A stretch of 64,000 nucleotides of DNA from Rossellomorea sp. AcN35-11 (GCA_030388825.1 CP128835.1:3528001-3592000), one strand, 5' to 3'; positions 19,137 to 29,112 are shown, counted from the first letter of the stretch. Numbers and translations: made by a program. Notes: generated by a model not told the origin, from the sequence alone.

Positions 19137-20465
19137 TTATAGAAGATCTGCCGCAAGTTGAGCAAGACCTGATCTCTCGCCTTTCATAAGCTTTACATGT
19201 CCGGCCAGTTTTTGATCTTTGAATTTCTCAACTACATAGGTTAAGCCATTATTATACTCATCCAGGTATGGATGATCGATTTGGCCAGGGTCTCCCATTA
19301 ATACAATTTTGCTTCGTTCCCCTACCCTGGTTAGAATGGTTTTCACCTCATGCTTTGTTAAGTTTTGGGCTTCATCAATGATGATATATTGATCAGGAAT
19401 GCTTCTTCCCCTGATATAGGTTAAAGCTTCAACTTCAATCGATCCCATACCCGCCAGGATATCATCAAGCTCACCGGGCTTTTTTGTATTGAACAAGTAT
19501 TCCAAATTATCATATATAGGCTGCATCCACGGTCTTAGCTTTTCTTGTTTTTCTCCTGGAAGATAACCGATGTCTTTCCCAACGGGGACTATCGGTCTTG
19601 CAACGAGTAACTTATTGAATTTATTAAAGTCCTCAGTCTGTAGCAATCCGGCAGCCAATGCAAGCAATGTTTTACCCGTCCCTGCCTTCCCTACCATTGT
19701 GACTAACGAAATATCGTCTCTCAGTAACAGTTCAGTAGCCATTGTTTGCTGAACATTGCGGGCCTTGATCCCCCACATATGTTCCTGATCGTATACCAGC
19801 TTTTTCACTTTCAGTCCGGAAGCATCCACCATCCCTAATGCAGAAGCTGAACTTCCAAGTGCGTCTTTCATGATGAGGAACTGATGGGAATAAAATCGTT
19901 GTTTCGTTATATCAGTAAGGGTAAGTTCCCCTTTATCATAAAACTTATCGAGCGTTTCCCTTTCGGTATATAATTCAATAAACCCAGTATAAATATCGTT
20001 TACTTCCACGACCCGGTCACTCAGGAAATCCTCTGCCTGCAAACCTAATGCATCAGCCTTTACCCGTACCAAAGTGTCTTTACTGACAAGTATGACCGAT
20101 TTCCCCTCTTCTTTAGCTTCTTCTTCAAGGGACAGGTTTTTTGCGACAGCAATAATTCTGTTATCATTTGTTTTTTCTACAAAAATTTCTTGCAGCTGCT
20201 GAAATGAGCGGTGATTTAGTTCAATCCTCAAAGATCCTCCTGTATAGAGGGGGATCTTTTCATGGAGCTTTCCTTCTTGCCGTAAATTATCTATCAGCTT
20301 CGATACATGTCTTGCGTTTCTACCGATTTCATCCATATAACGCTTCTTGGAATCCACTTCTTCTAAAACGACTGCAGGTATAACCACCTCATTATCCTGA
20401 AAAGAAAAGATGGCTTGTGGATCTTGTAATAAGACATTGGTATCTAATACATAAATTTTATTCAA
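19137..20465 (-). CDS. ylaK: PhoH2-type protein: PIN ribonuclease domain fused to PhoH ATPase (YlaK)
   Basis: A 442-residue protein with an N-terminal PIN domain (about 1-140, acidic residues in V-L-D-T-N and K-T-N-D-N-R) and a C-terminal PhoH ATPase domain (about 240-442) with Walker A G-K-A-G-T-G-K-T and Walker B Y-I-I-I-D-E-A-Q-N. PhoH2 proteins studied elsewhere couple RNA unwinding to cleavage, so it probably acts on RNA in the cytoplasm. The start is TTG at 20465, with AGGAGG 7 bases upstream; a longer frame from 20513 crosses that site. Length equals B. subtilis YlaK. Confidence 0.92.
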   Translation of the reverse strand: MNKIYVLDTNVLLQDPQAIFSFQDNEVVIPAVVLEEVDSKKRYMDEIGRNARHVSKLIDNLRQEGKLHEKIPLYTGGSLRIELNHRSFQQLQEIFVEKTNDNRIIAVAKNLSLEEEAKEEGKSVILVSKDTLVRVKADALGLQAEDFLSDRVVEVNDIYTGFIELYTERETLDKFYDKGELTLTDITKQRFYSHQFLIMKDALGSSASALGMVDASGLKVKKLVYDQEHMWGIKARNVQQTMATELLLRDDISLVTMVGKAGTGKTLLALAAGLLQTEDFNKFNKLLVARPIVPVGKDIGYLPGEKQEKLRPWMQPIYDNLEYLFNTKKPGELDDILAGMGSIEVEALTYIRGRSIPDQYIIIDEAQNLTKHEVKTILTRVGERSKIVLMGDPGQIDHPYLDEYNNGLTYVVEKFKDQKLAGHVKLMKGERSGLAQLAADLL

Positions 20466-20643
20466 ATCGATGCCTCCTGCTCCTGATTTCTTATTACTAT
20501 TGTATGTAGCCAATGTTGATCCGGTTATTCCCAGCTACTCAAATAGGACGGCCCGTTTCTTAAAATATATGAATAAACGTATAAAGATAGAAGAAAATTA
20601 CACAATAAGAAAAGATATTGATTCTAAATCGGGAGGTATTGAC

Positions 20644-21246
20644 ATGAATAAACTCATCTCTCTACTCATGGTAACCATCATTCTTGGAGCTTGCACGAAC
20701 AAGGATGAGGTCGGGTATAAAAATGATCCGGAAAGCAAGAATAATAAACCGATTACTGTTGAGGATAGTAATATCCAGCATGTTGAACGAAAATCAGGGC
20801 AACAAATCTCCAAGCATTTAGTTGATCTCACCACAAGTGTACCTGATGTTAAAGACGCGACAGCAGTGGTCTTCGGGAAGTATGCATTTGTTGGAATTGA
20901 TATCGATGCAGATATTGAGCGCTCTCAAGTAGGTTCCATTAAATATTCTGTAGCAGAAGCTCTGCAGCAAGACCCATATGGTGCAGAGGCCATTGTGATT
21001 GCAGACCCTGATCTTTATGCCCGTCTGAATGAAATCAGCAAAGATATCCAAAGGGGTGAACCCGTGCAGGGAATCATGAATGAATTAGCTGACATCTCCG
21101 GCAGGCTGATGCCTGAAATTCCACGATCCTTAAAACAAACGGATCCAGAAAATGCACCGAATGAACCAAATAAGAAGATGAATAACAAGAAAGAGAAAGA
21201 CCTCCAGCAAAAACAGGAAAATCAAACCTACGATAAAATTGAATAG
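20644..21246 (+). CDS. ylaJ: YhcN/YlaJ family sporulation lipoprotein
   Basis: A 200-residue lipoprotein with a short signal peptide and lipobox L-G-A-C (Cys about 17), followed by a linker and a YhcN/YlaJ domain (about 45-160) with D-A-T-A-V-V-F-G-K-Y-A and the Y-G-A-E-A-I-V-I-A-D-P-D stretch. The C-terminal tail is rich in Asn, Lys, Glu and Gln. Family members are spore-associated lipoproteins; YlaJ has been linked to spore properties in B. subtilis. GGGAGGT lies before the ATG at 20644. It is divergent from ylaK. The open frame upstream of 20644 has no good start and is not used. Confidence 0.88.
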   Translation: MNKLISLLMVTIILGACTNKDEVGYKNDPESKNNKPITVEDSNIQHVERKSGQQISKHLVDLTTSVPDVKDATAVVFGKYAFVGIDIDADIERSQVGSIKYSVAEALQQDPYGAEAIVIADPDLYARLNEISKDIQRGEPVQGIMNELADISGRLMPEIPRSLKQTDPENAPNEPNKKMNNKKEKDLQQKQENQTYDKIE

Positions 21247-21260
21247 TGCACAGAATGTTA

Positions 21261-21304
21261 AAAGCCATGAAAAAGCTTAGGCTCCTAAGCTTTTTTCATG
21301 GCTT
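21261..21304. terminator. Bidirectional intrinsic terminator overlapping the end of the 21285 gene
   Basis: AAGCCATGAAAAA and its complement, with AGCTTAGG/CCTAAGCT inside. The left flank has A-runs and the right arm encodes the last codons of the convergent gene, an economical shared terminator. Confidence 0.85.
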
Positions 21305-21740
21305 CTATTACTTGACGGTCCAAACGATCTGCAGCCGTCTTATCATATGTTTTCTCATAGGCAGGTTCAGTGGAAATTCTTGATCCATAGAACATGACAT
21401 CACGTACTTCTTCAATAGCAAGTTTAACAAGCGTCAGCTTTAAAGGGACTCCTTCCAATTTTTCAAAGCAAATCCCTGCTGTTCCGCTAATGGAGTAGGT
21501 CGATTCATTTGCAATTACATTCACAACAGCAAGAGGGTTGTTCTTAATATTCTCGACAATCCTTGAGCGTTGATCCACAGCAAATAACAACGTGTGCTCA
21601 TCTTTAGCATATACCCAGGAAATCGCACTCACATTAGGCCCATGCGTTTGATGATCAATGGTTGCGAGCGTAACAAACCGTTCTGACTGCAATTTTTCAA
21701 ATAATGCAGGAATTAAGCTGGGTTCTACCTGATTAGCCAT
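21285..21740 (-). CDS. Pyridoxamine 5'-phosphate oxidase-like flavin-fold protein
   Basis: A 151-residue protein with the split-barrel flavin-binding fold of the pyridoxamine 5'-phosphate oxidase family: F-V-T-L-A-T-I-D near residue 20, the I-S-W-V-Y-A core, and the R-S-R-I-V-E-N-I-K-N-N-P-L-A-V-V stretch. The true substrate cannot be read from the sequence; many family members bind FMN, F420 or heme. GGGGGGAT precedes the ATG at 21740; a longer frame from 21782 reads through that site. It converges with ylaJ, and its last codons form half of the shared terminator. Confidence 0.8.
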   Translation of the reverse strand: MANQVEPSLIPALFEKLQSERFVTLATIDHQTHGPNVSAISWVYAKDEHTLLFAVDQRSRIVENIKNNPLAVVNVIANESTYSISGTAGICFEKLEGVPLKLTLVKLAIEEVRDVMFYGSRISTEPAYEKTYDKTAADRLDRQVIEAMKKA

Positions 21741-21924
21741 ACAATCCCCCCTTAGGCCTTCTGTTTGCTGTAAGAAATCCATTTCATTTGAGGTCCTTCT
21801 TGACTATACTATACCAAAATTCGATGCTAAAAGCATACAGGAAAGTTAAATAAAGCATTTGCCTATACTACATGATATACTAAACAGACTAGGCTTATGA
21901 TTAGAACAGAGTGAGGTGTGAAGT

Positions 21925-22125
21925 ATGAGAGTTAAATGTGCTTTATGTGAAGTGATAGAAAATATTGATGACTATTCATTAGAAGCGAAGAAATTACGAA
22001 ACCGCCCTATTCATACGTATATGTGTGGTAAATGCCACCACCGGATAAAGGAGAAGACGGAGGAACGTGTGTCGACTGGAAATTTCAGATTTTATCGTTC
22101 TCCCCAAGTAGAAGATGACTTTTAA
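21925..22125 (+). CDS. ylaI: YlaI, small zinc-ribbon protein (DUF2197)
   Basis: A 66-residue protein with two C-x-x-C pairs (Cys about 5/8 and 34/37) that would form a zinc ribbon, separated by a basic helix; this is the DUF2197 family represented by YlaI. The function is unknown and a nucleic-acid-binding role is only a guess. GAGGTG sits before the ATG. The end overlaps the next gene by 11 bases, so translation of the two is probably coupled. Confidence 0.85.
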   Translation: MRVKCALCEVIENIDDYSLEAKKLRNRPIHTYMCGKCHHRIKEKTEERVSTGNFRFYRSPQVEDDF

Positions 22126-22558
22126 ACAACTAGGCTCAGGCACGGTTATCGGGCTTGTCTCAGGTACATTATTAGGATTATTCCTAAAAGGGATGCAGTC
22201 AATCACCGGTATCCTCGTATACGTCCTGTTATTGAATGTGGATTTCATCCCTGTCATCGGAGATATCGACTGGTCCGAATGGATGGAGTTTGTGTTCCAT
22301 TTGTCCATCTCTTGCATAATCGGGATCGGATTTGCAGTTCTAATGGATAGGATGAAGATATCAAGAAGCGGAGCCTGGCTGCTTTCCTTTTTGCTGACAG
22401 CCCCGACCGTCCTCCTTTACTTTCCCCTTTCTTATCTTGCAATCAAAGACGTTCCAGGATTATGGGATAGAGAGGCAATTATGCTTTGGACAGCGGGACA
22501 TATTCTATACGCATTGTCCTTACCCCCACTATACAGACTTACCGCTTCAATGAGGTAG
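22115..22558 (+). CDS. Membrane protein of unknown function downstream of ylaI
   Basis: A 147-residue integral membrane protein with about four helices (near 9-25, 30-45, 62-83, 89-110) and a short final one around 125-140. I do not recognise the family with confidence. It starts within the end of ylaI (ATG at 22115 inside that frame), has no strong ribosome site of its own, and so probably depends on coupling to ylaI. A strong terminator follows at 22681-22718. The 120 bases between stop and terminator hold no gene. Confidence 0.75.
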   Translation: MTFKQLGSGTVIGLVSGTLLGLFLKGMQSITGILVYVLLLNVDFIPVIGDIDWSEWMEFVFHLSISCIIGIGFAVLMDRMKISRSGAWLLSFLLTAPTVLLYFPLSYLAIKDVPGLWDREAIMLWTAGHILYALSLPPLYRLTASMR

Positions 22559-22680
22559 TTTCTCTAATAAACAGGCTCTTTCCAGAAAATTAGCCGCCCT
22601 TCATAACTTACTGGTTTAACTTGATTTCACCCAGGCTTGCGGATAGGTTTCGGCATGCCTCTGATGCAGATCAACAAAAA

Positions 22681-22720
22681 CAAGCTGCAGTTCCTTAGAA
22701 ATGGAACTGCAGCTTGTTTG
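22681..22720 (+). terminator. Intrinsic terminator
   Basis: CAAGCTGCAGTTCC and its exact complement around an 8-base loop, followed by TTTGTTT. Confidence 0.88.
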
Positions 22721-22721
22721 T

Positions 22722-23030
22722 TTAAAAAGTACCTTTTTTCTTTTCGCTCGTCAGACGAACCTTATAAATGATTAAGATCAGAGCTGCAACGACCAACCCT
22801 TCTGCAACCGGTAAAAAAATACCCAGAAAGGTTAAAACGGTACATCCCAGTATGAGAAAAGTATAGATCAAAATCGATTTCATGAGTGGCAGTTTCTTGG
22901 CAAAACCAAGCTTATAAACTAAGATCGAGAGCCCAACAATGGTTAAATAAAGCAACCACATCCCCATTTCCGCGTTTTGGTCAACACGGTAAAGGGATGC
23001 GAAAAAGGACAAACGCTCAGTTACATCCAT
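22722..23030 (-). CDS. ylaH: YlaH, small membrane protein
   Basis: A 102-residue protein with three predicted helices (about 22-40, 48-66, 69-90) and a basic C-terminus. It sits 23 bases after typA on the same strand, the position of ylaH in B. subtilis, and matches in size and helix layout. No function is established. GGGGGA before the ATG supports the start. Confidence 0.85.
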   Translation of the reverse strand: MDVTERLSFFASLYRVDQNAEMGMWLLYLTIVGLSILVYKLGFAKKLPLMKSILIYTFLILGCTVLTFLGIFLPVAEGLVVAALILIIYKVRLTSEKKKGTF

Positions 23031-23053
23031 TTCCCAGTCCCCCTTCTCTTCGT

Positions 23054-24892
23054 TTATTGAGTAACCTTATTTTTCTTTTCTGCTCTTTCACGCTCATTCT
23101 TATCAAGGATTTTCTTACGAAGACGGATCGATTCAGGAGTTACTTCACAATACTCGTCATCGTTCAGATACTCAAGGGATTCCTCAAGGGTCATGATTCT
23201 TGCCTTCTTGATCGTTACCGTCTGATCTTTATTGGCAGAACGGACGTTTGTCGCCTGCTTCAGCTTCGTGATATTGACAGTGATATCATTTTCTCTCGTA
23301 TGTTCCCCGACGATCATACCGCCGTAAATTTCTGTACCAGCTTCCACGAAGATGATTCCGCGGTCTTCAACTTGCATGATTCCATATTGAGATGCTTTTC
23401 CTGTCTCCATTGAAACAAGGACACCTTGGCGACGTCCTCCAACGCGGCCTTTTTGAAGCGGCTGATAACTGTCAAATGTATGGTTGATGATTCCATAACC
23501 ACGTGTAAGCGTCATGAATTCAGTTGAGTATCCGATTAAGCCACGTGCTGGTACCATGAATATAAGACGAACTTGGCCGTTACCGTTGTTCACCATATCC
23601 AGCATTTCACCTTTACGTTGACCAAGGGACTCGATTACGCCACCCATATATTCTTCAGGAATATCGATTTGGACACGCTCTACAGGCTCACTTTGCACGC
23701 CATCGATTTCTTTGATGATAACCTGAGGCTTGGAAACTTGCAGCTCATATCCTTCACGGCGCATGTTTTCGATCAGGATGGAAAGGTGAAGCTCCCCGCG
23801 TCCTGAAACTGTCCATGCATCGGGAGAATCCGTTTCTTCAACACGTAAGCTTACATCTGTTTGAAGTTGAGCCATAAGGCGCTCTTCGATTTTTCTCGAA
23901 GTAACGAATTTACCTTCTCTACCAGCAAATGGACTGTTATTTACCAAGAACGTCATTTGCAGAGTTGGTTCGTCAATGCGAAGAACCGGAAGCTGATCCT
24001 GGTGTTCAACCGGACAAACTGTTTCACCTACGTTAATGTCTTCCATTCCTGATACCGCGATTAAGTCTCCTGCTTTCGCTTCTTGAATCTCTTCACGCTT
24101 TAATCCGAAGAAACCGAAGATCTTTGTTACACGGAATTGTTTAATCGAGCCATCAAGCTTCATCAAAACAACCTGTTGACCAACCTTCATCGTCCCTCTG
24201 AATACACGGCCGATTCCGATACGTCCAACATAATCATTGTAATCAAGAAGGGCTACCTGGAATTGAAGTGGATCATCAGAATTGTCTACTGGTGCAGGAA
24301 TGTGTTCGATGATTGAATCATACAGACACTGCATGTTTTCATCTTGCTTTGCCGGATCCGGATCAGTACTTGCAGTTCCGTTGATAGCAGAAGCGTACAC
24401 TACAGGGAATTCAAGCTGCTCATCATTAGCATCCAGTTCAATGAATAGTTCAAGTACTTCATCGATTACTTCTTCCGGGCGAGCTGATGGCTTATCAATT
24501 TTATTTACAACCACGATCGGTGTAAGGTTTTGTTCCAATGCTTTCTTAAGAACGAATCGTGTTTGAGGCATACATCCTTCATACGCATCAACCACCAGTA
24601 ATACACCATCTACCATTTTCATGATACGTTCTACTTCTCCACCGAAATCAGCATGTCCTGGTGTATCTAGAATGTTGATACGAGAGTCTTTATATTGAAT
24701 CGCCGTATTCTTCGCTAAGATCGTGATACCGCGTTCTCTTTCTAAGTCATTTGAATCCATCGCACGTTCTGAAACTGTTTCGTTCTCGCGGAAGATTCCG
24801 GATTGCTTTAAAAGCTCATCTACCAATGTTGTTTTACCATGGTCAACGTGAGCAATGATGGCAATATTTCTAAGGTCGTTTCTTAATTTCAT
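23054..24892 (-). CDS. typA: Ribosome-associated translational GTPase TypA/BipA
   Basis: A 612-residue elongation-factor-like GTPase that binds the ribosome and assists 50S assembly and stress growth. Domain order: G domain (1 to about 200) with [19 protein letters not shown] and N-K-I-D-K; beta-barrel domain II (about 205-300); EF-G-like domains III and V (about 305-480); and a C-terminal BipA domain with [10 protein letters not shown] and a basic tail that contacts rRNA. Length is normal. It is followed by ylaH and is divergent from ylaF. Confidence 0.97.
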   Translation of the reverse strand: MKLRNDLRNIAIIAHVDHGKTTLVDELLKQSGIFRENETVSERAMDSNDLERERGITILAKNTAIQYKDSRINILDTPGHADFGGEVERIMKMVDGVLLVVDAYEGCMPQTRFVLKKALEQNLTPIVVVNKIDKPSARPEEVIDEVLELFIELDANDEQLEFPVVYASAINGTASTDPDPAKQDENMQCLYDSIIEHIPAPVDNSDDPLQFQVALLDYNDYVGRIGIGRVFRGTMKVGQQVVLMKLDGSIKQFRVTKIFGFFGLKREEIQEAKAGDLIAVSGMEDINVGETVCPVEHQDQLPVLRIDEPTLQMTFLVNNSPFAGREGKFVTSRKIEERLMAQLQTDVSLRVEETDSPDAWTVSGRGELHLSILIENMRREGYELQVSKPQVIIKEIDGVQSEPVERVQIDIPEEYMGGVIESLGQRKGEMLDMVNNGNGQVRLIFMVPARGLIGYSTEFMTLTRGYGIINHTFDSYQPLQKGRVGGRRQGVLVSMETGKASQYGIMQVEDRGIIFVEAGTEIYGGMIVGEHTRENDITVNITKLKQATNVRSANKDQTVTIKKARIMTLEESLEYLNDDEYCEVTPESIRLRKKILDKNERERAEKKNKVTQ

Positions 24893-25173
24893 ATTTCCAC
24901 TCCTGAATATTGGATTTCTTTATAGTGTTAAAGATAATATAGTTCAGTTCAACTAGACCATTATATCACAGCATCTAAAAAAGCCCTAATAATTATTTAA
25001 AATTGCCCTTTCTCACTTCTACTATATCCTAATGGTGCCCTTCGTGCTCTTTGTCCACTCTACCCATTGCACATTCTCACGTAGATAGGTAAAATTTAAT
25101 CGGCGGGTCTCTTGCATCATTTGATATTGATCAAAGAGGAAAGCGATTTCCTCTTAAACTTGGAGGTATAAGC

Positions 25174-25359
25174 GTGGGGAATATTAAATGGATCTTTGTT
25201 TTATTTTCAATATTGGCAGCTGTTTCTTTAATGGGTATCGCGATTGCAATCAGTCTACAAAGTATTCTGCTTGCTGTTATCAGTATCGTTGGCCTATTTG
25301 TTGTGATGGGGTACGGCTTCAAGACAAAAAAGAAATATCGTGAAGAAGGGCGTCTATAG
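25174..25359 (+). CDS. ylaF: YlaF, two-helix membrane protein (DUF5325)
   Basis: A 61-residue protein with two closely spaced helices (about 6-25 and 28-47) and a strongly basic C-terminus, matching B. subtilis YlaF in size and place next to typA. The start is GTG at 25174 with GGAGG 7 bases upstream. Function is unknown. It ends at a bidirectional terminator shared with yktC. Confidence 0.85.
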   Translation: MGNIKWIFVLFSILAAVSLMGIAIAISLQSILLAVISIVGLFVVMGYGFKTKKKYREEGRL

Positions 25360-25363
25360 ACAA

Positions 25364-25403
25364 AAAAAAGGAGACTCGGCAATGGATGTGCCGGTCCCTT
25401 TTT
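25364..25403. terminator. Bidirectional intrinsic terminator
   Basis: An interrupted stem (GGAGAC-CGGCA with TGCCG-GTCCC) flanked by eight A and eight T, between convergent ylaF and yktC. Confidence 0.85.
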
Positions 25404-25404
25404 T

Positions 25405-26202
25405 TTATTTATTCTGTTCAAGATATTCACTTAAAACCGTTTGATGCAGACCCGGTTTCGCTACAAAGACTGAACTTTTATTCAATGGATTCAAGGAAGC
25501 CCCGTTCAGGTCGGTCACAACTCCCCCAACCTCTTCGATTAAGATCTTCCCTGCAGCAAAATCCCATGGCGCCAAACGCATGGTTAAATAAGCATCCAAT
25601 CTACCTGAGGCTACATAAGCCAGTTCAATGGCAGCGGATCCGTAGGAACGTGTCCCTCTAACATCCTTTACGAGAGGGGCAAGGATTGTTGGGTCAATCC
25701 GTTTATTCTCAGTGACCCAAAGTGCATTTAAAGCCACAATGGCGTCTTGTACATTTACAGGGGCCAGTTCCGGAAGCTTCACATCATTCATATATGCCCC
25801 CTGTCCTTTACCTGCAAAATACAACTCATCATGAACCACATCATATATGTATCCAAGCTTCCCTTCTTCCCCATCATAAATACCGATGGAAATGGCAAAG
25901 TTTCGTTGCTGATGAACAAAATTCATCGTTCCATCAATCGGATCGATAATCCATGTGACTCCCGATAGCTCCGTAAAGTCATCTCCATAGCCTTCTTCAC
26001 CTAGGATTTGATGTTCCGGATAGGTTTGACGGATGTTTTCAGAAAAAAATCGCTCTGTAGCTTCATCCATATCCGTCACCAGGTCATTGCGGTTTGATTT
26101 GGTCTTGATGTTCAACTCTGTCTTGAATGATTGACGAATCGTCTCACCAGCTTCGTGTATCCATTTTCTAACATTTCGATCTAATTCAGTCCAATTTGTC
26201 AT
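25405..26202 (-). CDS. yktC: Inositol monophosphatase family phosphatase (YktC)
   Basis: A 265-residue Mg-dependent phosphatase. Motifs: G-E-E-G (about 68-71), the metal-binding D-P-I-D-G-T-M-N-F (about 87-95) and W-D-F-A-A-G-K-I-L-I-E-E-V-G-G (about 207-221). It hydrolyses inositol phosphates or, in Bacillus YktC, possibly NADP-type or other sugar phosphates; the substrate is not decided by the sequence. Position next to ykzI and ylaF agrees with B. subtilis. The last residues overlap the shared terminator. A 296-base gap upstream (26203-26498) holds the ykzI terminator and no convincing gene. Confidence 0.92.
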   Translation of the reverse strand: MTNWTELDRNVRKWIHEAGETIRQSFKTELNIKTKSNRNDLVTDMDEATERFFSENIRQTYPEHQILGEEGYGDDFTELSGVTWIIDPIDGTMNFVHQQRNFAISIGIYDGEEGKLGYIYDVVHDELYFAGKGQGAYMNDVKLPELAPVNVQDAIVALNALWVTENKRIDPTILAPLVKDVRGTRSYGSAAIELAYVASGRLDAYLTMRLAPWDFAAGKILIEEVGGVVTDLNGASLNPLNKSSVFVAKPGLHQTVLSEYLEQNK

Positions 26203-26408
26203 TGATTATCAGCCTCCAATATCCGTTGCGAAGATCTTTCATTCAAATGAGGGGTTCTATACATCCGACTCCAAACAGCCGGATGCACCAATTCACGAAT
26301 ACTCCTATAAATAGATAGCTTAATGGAAAGAAGAGGCTGTTTCAAGTCATTCACCCTTCGATTGACTGAGCATTCTTCCACATAAGAGTTTCAGAAGATA
26401 AAATATCA

Positions 26409-26444
26409 CAAAAAAGCGAACTCACGTTCAACTTATGAGCTCGC
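26409..26444 (-). terminator. Intrinsic terminator after ykzI
   Basis: On the minus strand GCGAGCTCA pairs with TGAGTTCGC (one wobble) and is followed by TTTTTTG. Confidence 0.8.
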
Positions 26445-26498
26445 CGTTCTACAGTCGAATTCTACATATGCTCTATACCCATGGAAAGGATTAAAGCT

Positions 26499-26699
26499 TT
26501 ATAAGGCCTTCATTTTCATTAATTCTTCCCGGATACTCATGAGTTTCTGTTTGGACTTGGTTTCGGTTTCTTTATTCTTTGTTTGAATCGCTTCGAACAA
26601 TACAGCTAACTCATAATCCATTTCAAGTCTTAATACATTCATTCTCTGCTGCTGGACATCGCGTTTTTTAGAAGTGTTCATTACTTGTTTCATGGCCAT
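26499..26699 (-). CDS. ykzI: YkzI-like small basic coiled-coil protein
   Basis: A 66-residue, highly charged, probably all-helical protein with many Lys, Glu and Met residues and no Cys. Its place between yktC and yktB is that of B. subtilis ykzI, on which the symbol rests. GGAAGGGG is just upstream. Two in-frame ATGs fit (26699 and 26693), the second with the more usual spacing. It is monocistronic with its own terminator and of unknown function. Confidence 0.7.
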   Translation of the reverse strand: MAMKQVMNTSKKRDVQQQRMNVLRLEMDYELAVLFEAIQTKNKETETKSKQKLMSIREELMKMKAL

Positions 26700-26873
26700 A
26701 CACCCCTTCCGAGTTTTCGATTTATCTGATTGTTCTGATAATATTTATTACATATTATGAAACACCCACTCATCTTGTAACAAAAATGTGCAGTCACCCA
26801 TGGATAAATCTATTCACTACAACCCTGTAACCCATTATGTTAAGATACTATTGGTAAATAAGGAGGTTCCTAC

Positions 26874-27494
26874 ATGAAATTTAATGGATTTACACAAGAT
26901 GATTTTAACGTTTTTGAAATCGATGGTTTAGAGGATAGAATGACAGCCATCCAAGAGCAGGTCAGACCCAAGCTTGAATCTTTAGGGAATCATTTCGCTC
27001 CCACTCTAAGCACAATGACCGGGGAAGAAATGTTTTACCATGTGGCTAAACATGCACGTCGCTCAGTTAATCCTCCTGATGATACCTGGGTTGCGTTTGC
27101 CAGTAATAAACGAGGTTATAAGAAACATCCTCATTTTCAGATCGGTTTATGGGGAACCCACGTATTTATCTGGTTTGCAATGATTTATGAAGCCCCGGGT
27201 AAAGTTGAATTCGGTAGGAATATGGAAAAAAATGCTGATGAGATCAGATCATTGATTCCCGGTCACTTTGTTTGGTCTGGAGATCACACGAAACCAGATG
27301 CTGTACCTTTTTCATCCCTGTCTCAAAATGAATTCATCACTTTAATCGAAAGAGTTCAACATGTAAAAAAAGCAGAACTTCTATGCGGACTACAGCTTGA
27401 CCGCAAAACAGCCATACATCTTAGTGGAGATGAATTCATCAGGGAAGTTGAAAGTGCCTTTGAAACACTTTTACCCCTTTATAAAATGAACTAA
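26874..27494 (+). CDS. yktB: YktB, DUF1054 family protein
   Basis: A 206-residue soluble protein of the DUF1054/UPF0637 family. It shows the characteristic opening [12 protein letters not shown], a central [16 protein letters not shown] and [12 protein letters not shown]. The family has a compact alpha/beta fold and no known reaction. AAGGAGG before the ATG is a strong ribosome site. It is divergent from ykzI and ends at a bidirectional terminator shared with yktA, as in B. subtilis. Confidence 0.92.
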   Translation: MKFNGFTQDDFNVFEIDGLEDRMTAIQEQVRPKLESLGNHFAPTLSTMTGEEMFYHVAKHARRSVNPPDDTWVAFASNKRGYKKHPHFQIGLWGTHVFIWFAMIYEAPGKVEFGRNMEKNADEIRSLIPGHFVWSGDHTKPDAVPFSSLSQNEFITLIERVQHVKKAELLCGLQLDRKTAIHLSGDEFIREVESAFETLLPLYKMN

Positions 27495-27524
27495 ACCATA
27501 TAACTGTAGGGAAAAAACTCAGAA

Positions 27525-27558
27525 AAGAACGACTGCCTAAAGGGGCAGTCGTTCTTTT
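27525..27558. terminator. Bidirectional intrinsic terminator
   Basis: AAGAACGACTGCC and its complement around a 5-base loop, T-run following, between convergent yktB and yktA. Confidence 0.9.
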
Positions 27559-27829
27559 AATTCATTGAAATGGTGTCAGTGTCTTGATTATCTTTCATTT
27601 TTTTCACTACGCGATAAGATGAATAGCCGCTGGATTCTTCAAATTCATTGCATATCCTCTTCTCCTCAGCTTTTCCAGGAACGATTTCTTTGAATCGCTT
27701 ATACCTGTTCATCAGGACTTCTCTTGAAACACCCTTTTCATAAGCCTTCTCAATTGCTTCAAAAAAGGCGATGACATCGATGACTTCTTCCGTTGACCAG
27801 TCCATGTCAAATGGATACTGATATTCCAT
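27557..27829 (-). CDS. yktA: YktA, UPF0223 family protein
   Basis: A 90-residue small helical protein of the UPF0223 family: M-E-Y-Q-Y-P start, [10 protein letters not shown] near residue 11 and R-F-K-E-I-V-P in the middle. The family start M-E-Y fixes the ATG at 27829, although the GGGAG site is about 12 bases away; a TTG at 27841 is too close to it. Function is unknown. It is preceded by the nitronate monooxygenase gene on the same strand. Confidence 0.88.
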   Translation of the reverse strand: MEYQYPFDMDWSTEEVIDVIAFFEAIEKAYEKGVSREVLMNRYKRFKEIVPGKAEEKRICNEFEESSGYSSYRVVKKMKDNQDTDTISMN

Positions 27830-27856
27830 TACACACAACAACTCCCTGAATATGTA

Positions 27857-28813
27857 TTAATTCCACTTCTTACGAATGGCTTCCCCCTGTGAAATCATTC
27901 GCTGAATGAGGTCTTCAACAGAGGGGATATCCTGAATCAATCCCATAACTTGTCCGGCCCACGCAAATCCTCCGTCCACATCCCCATCGTAAATATAACG
28001 TTTATTTGCTTCCCCGCTTATGAATGATTTTAACCCTTCATAACCGGGATTCGATGTTTCGGCATGTAATATCTTCTGGGTCCAGGAGTTGGAAATGGCC
28101 CTTGCCGGTGAACCTAAAGATCGTTTAATGACTACTGTACCACTCTCATCTCCTTCAATCAAGGTACGTTTATATCCTTCTGATGCATGTACACACTCCT
28201 TCGTAGCAATAAACCTTGTACCCATTTCAACTCCTTCGGCACCAAAGCTAAGGGCAGCCATTAAACCTCTGCCATCTCCGACACCTCCTGAAGCAATGAC
28301 TGGGATGGATACAGCGTCAACTACTCTCGGAATAAGGACGAATGTGCCGATATCATCCTTACCTAAGTGACCTCCGCCCTCCTGCCCCACCACCATTACT
28401 GCATCCGCACCGATTTCTTCCGCTTTTATCGCCTGTCTTTTCGAGGCGACTAATACAAGCTTTACGATTTTCTTTCCTTCCAGTTGTTGAAATAATGGTG
28501 TAGGGTTTCCACCTGTTACCGAAACAACCGGAACATTTTCTTCCATGGCAACATCAACAAACTCAGTAAACGGCCTTCCATGTTGACCGATCGCAAAATT
28601 CACACCAAATGGTTTATCTGTTAATGACCTTACCTTTACGATTTCTTCCCGAAGTTGTTCAGGATTATCCAGTGACATGGCCGTGATCTGTCCCAGGCCA
28701 CCTGCATTTGATACTGCTGCAGCCAGCTCAGCATAAGCGAGATGGGCTAACCCTCCCTGGATTATTGGATACTGTATGTTTAATAGCTCCGTTACTCTGG
28801 TTTTCCATTTCAA
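27857..28813 (-). CDS. Nitronate monooxygenase / FabK-like flavoprotein
   Basis: A 318-residue TIM-barrel flavoprotein of the 2-nitropropane dioxygenase group. Features: P-I-I-Q-G-G-L-A-H-L near the start, G-Q-E-G-G-G-H near residue 146, the phosphate-binding I-A-S-G-G-V-G-D-G-R-G, and G-A-E-G-V-E-M-G-T-R-F near 200. Members either oxidise nitronates with FMN or act as enoyl-ACP reductase (FabK). Without operon partners in fatty-acid synthesis, the monooxygenase label is preferred. The start is TTG at 28813 with GGAGGG upstream; the longer frame from 28903 is not supported. Confidence 0.85.
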   Translation of the reverse strand: MKWKTRVTELLNIQYPIIQGGLAHLAYAELAAAVSNAGGLGQITAMSLDNPEQLREEIVKVRSLTDKPFGVNFAIGQHGRPFTEFVDVAMEENVPVVSVTGGNPTPLFQQLEGKKIVKLVLVASKRQAIKAEEIGADAVMVVGQEGGGHLGKDDIGTFVLIPRVVDAVSIPVIASGGVGDGRGLMAALSFGAEGVEMGTRFIATKECVHASEGYKRTLIEGDESGTVVIKRSLGSPARAISNSWTQKILHAETSNPGYEGLKSFISGEANKRYIYDGDVDGGFAWAGQVMGLIQDIPSVEDLIQRMISQGEAIRKKWN

Positions 28814-29082
28814 TTGAATCCCTCCATTTCCTGAACTATTCTCGATGTAGTGTAAAAAATCCTTTTTCCGTTGGTGTGAATAATAAAAGAACTTGTATCC
28901 CAACGAACGACATTGACTTGAGTGCGTGAAGAAGCGTATGAGTATTTGGCGAGTACGGTGAAAGATAGCAACTCATATCTTCCCATGTGATTCAATAAAC
29001 GAAGGTTTAGGCCAATGCCACTATGCAAAGATTTTCTTAAGTGCTATAATTCATTTGTTTGTTAAGAATAAATGATGAAAAG

Positions 29083-29112
29083 TTATGAATCCGAAGCAAA
29101 ATCCTATATAAT
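29083..29112 (+). promoter_or_regulatory. Candidate speA promoter
   Basis: TATAAT at 29107-29112 with a weak TTATGA 18 bases upstream. The rest of the 356-base gap 28814-29169 shows no gene. Confidence 0.5.

Noticed and set aside
26199..26381. 60-residue frame on the minus strand upstream of yktC
   Set aside because: No good ribosome site, no recognisable motif and irregular composition; likely chance in the leader.
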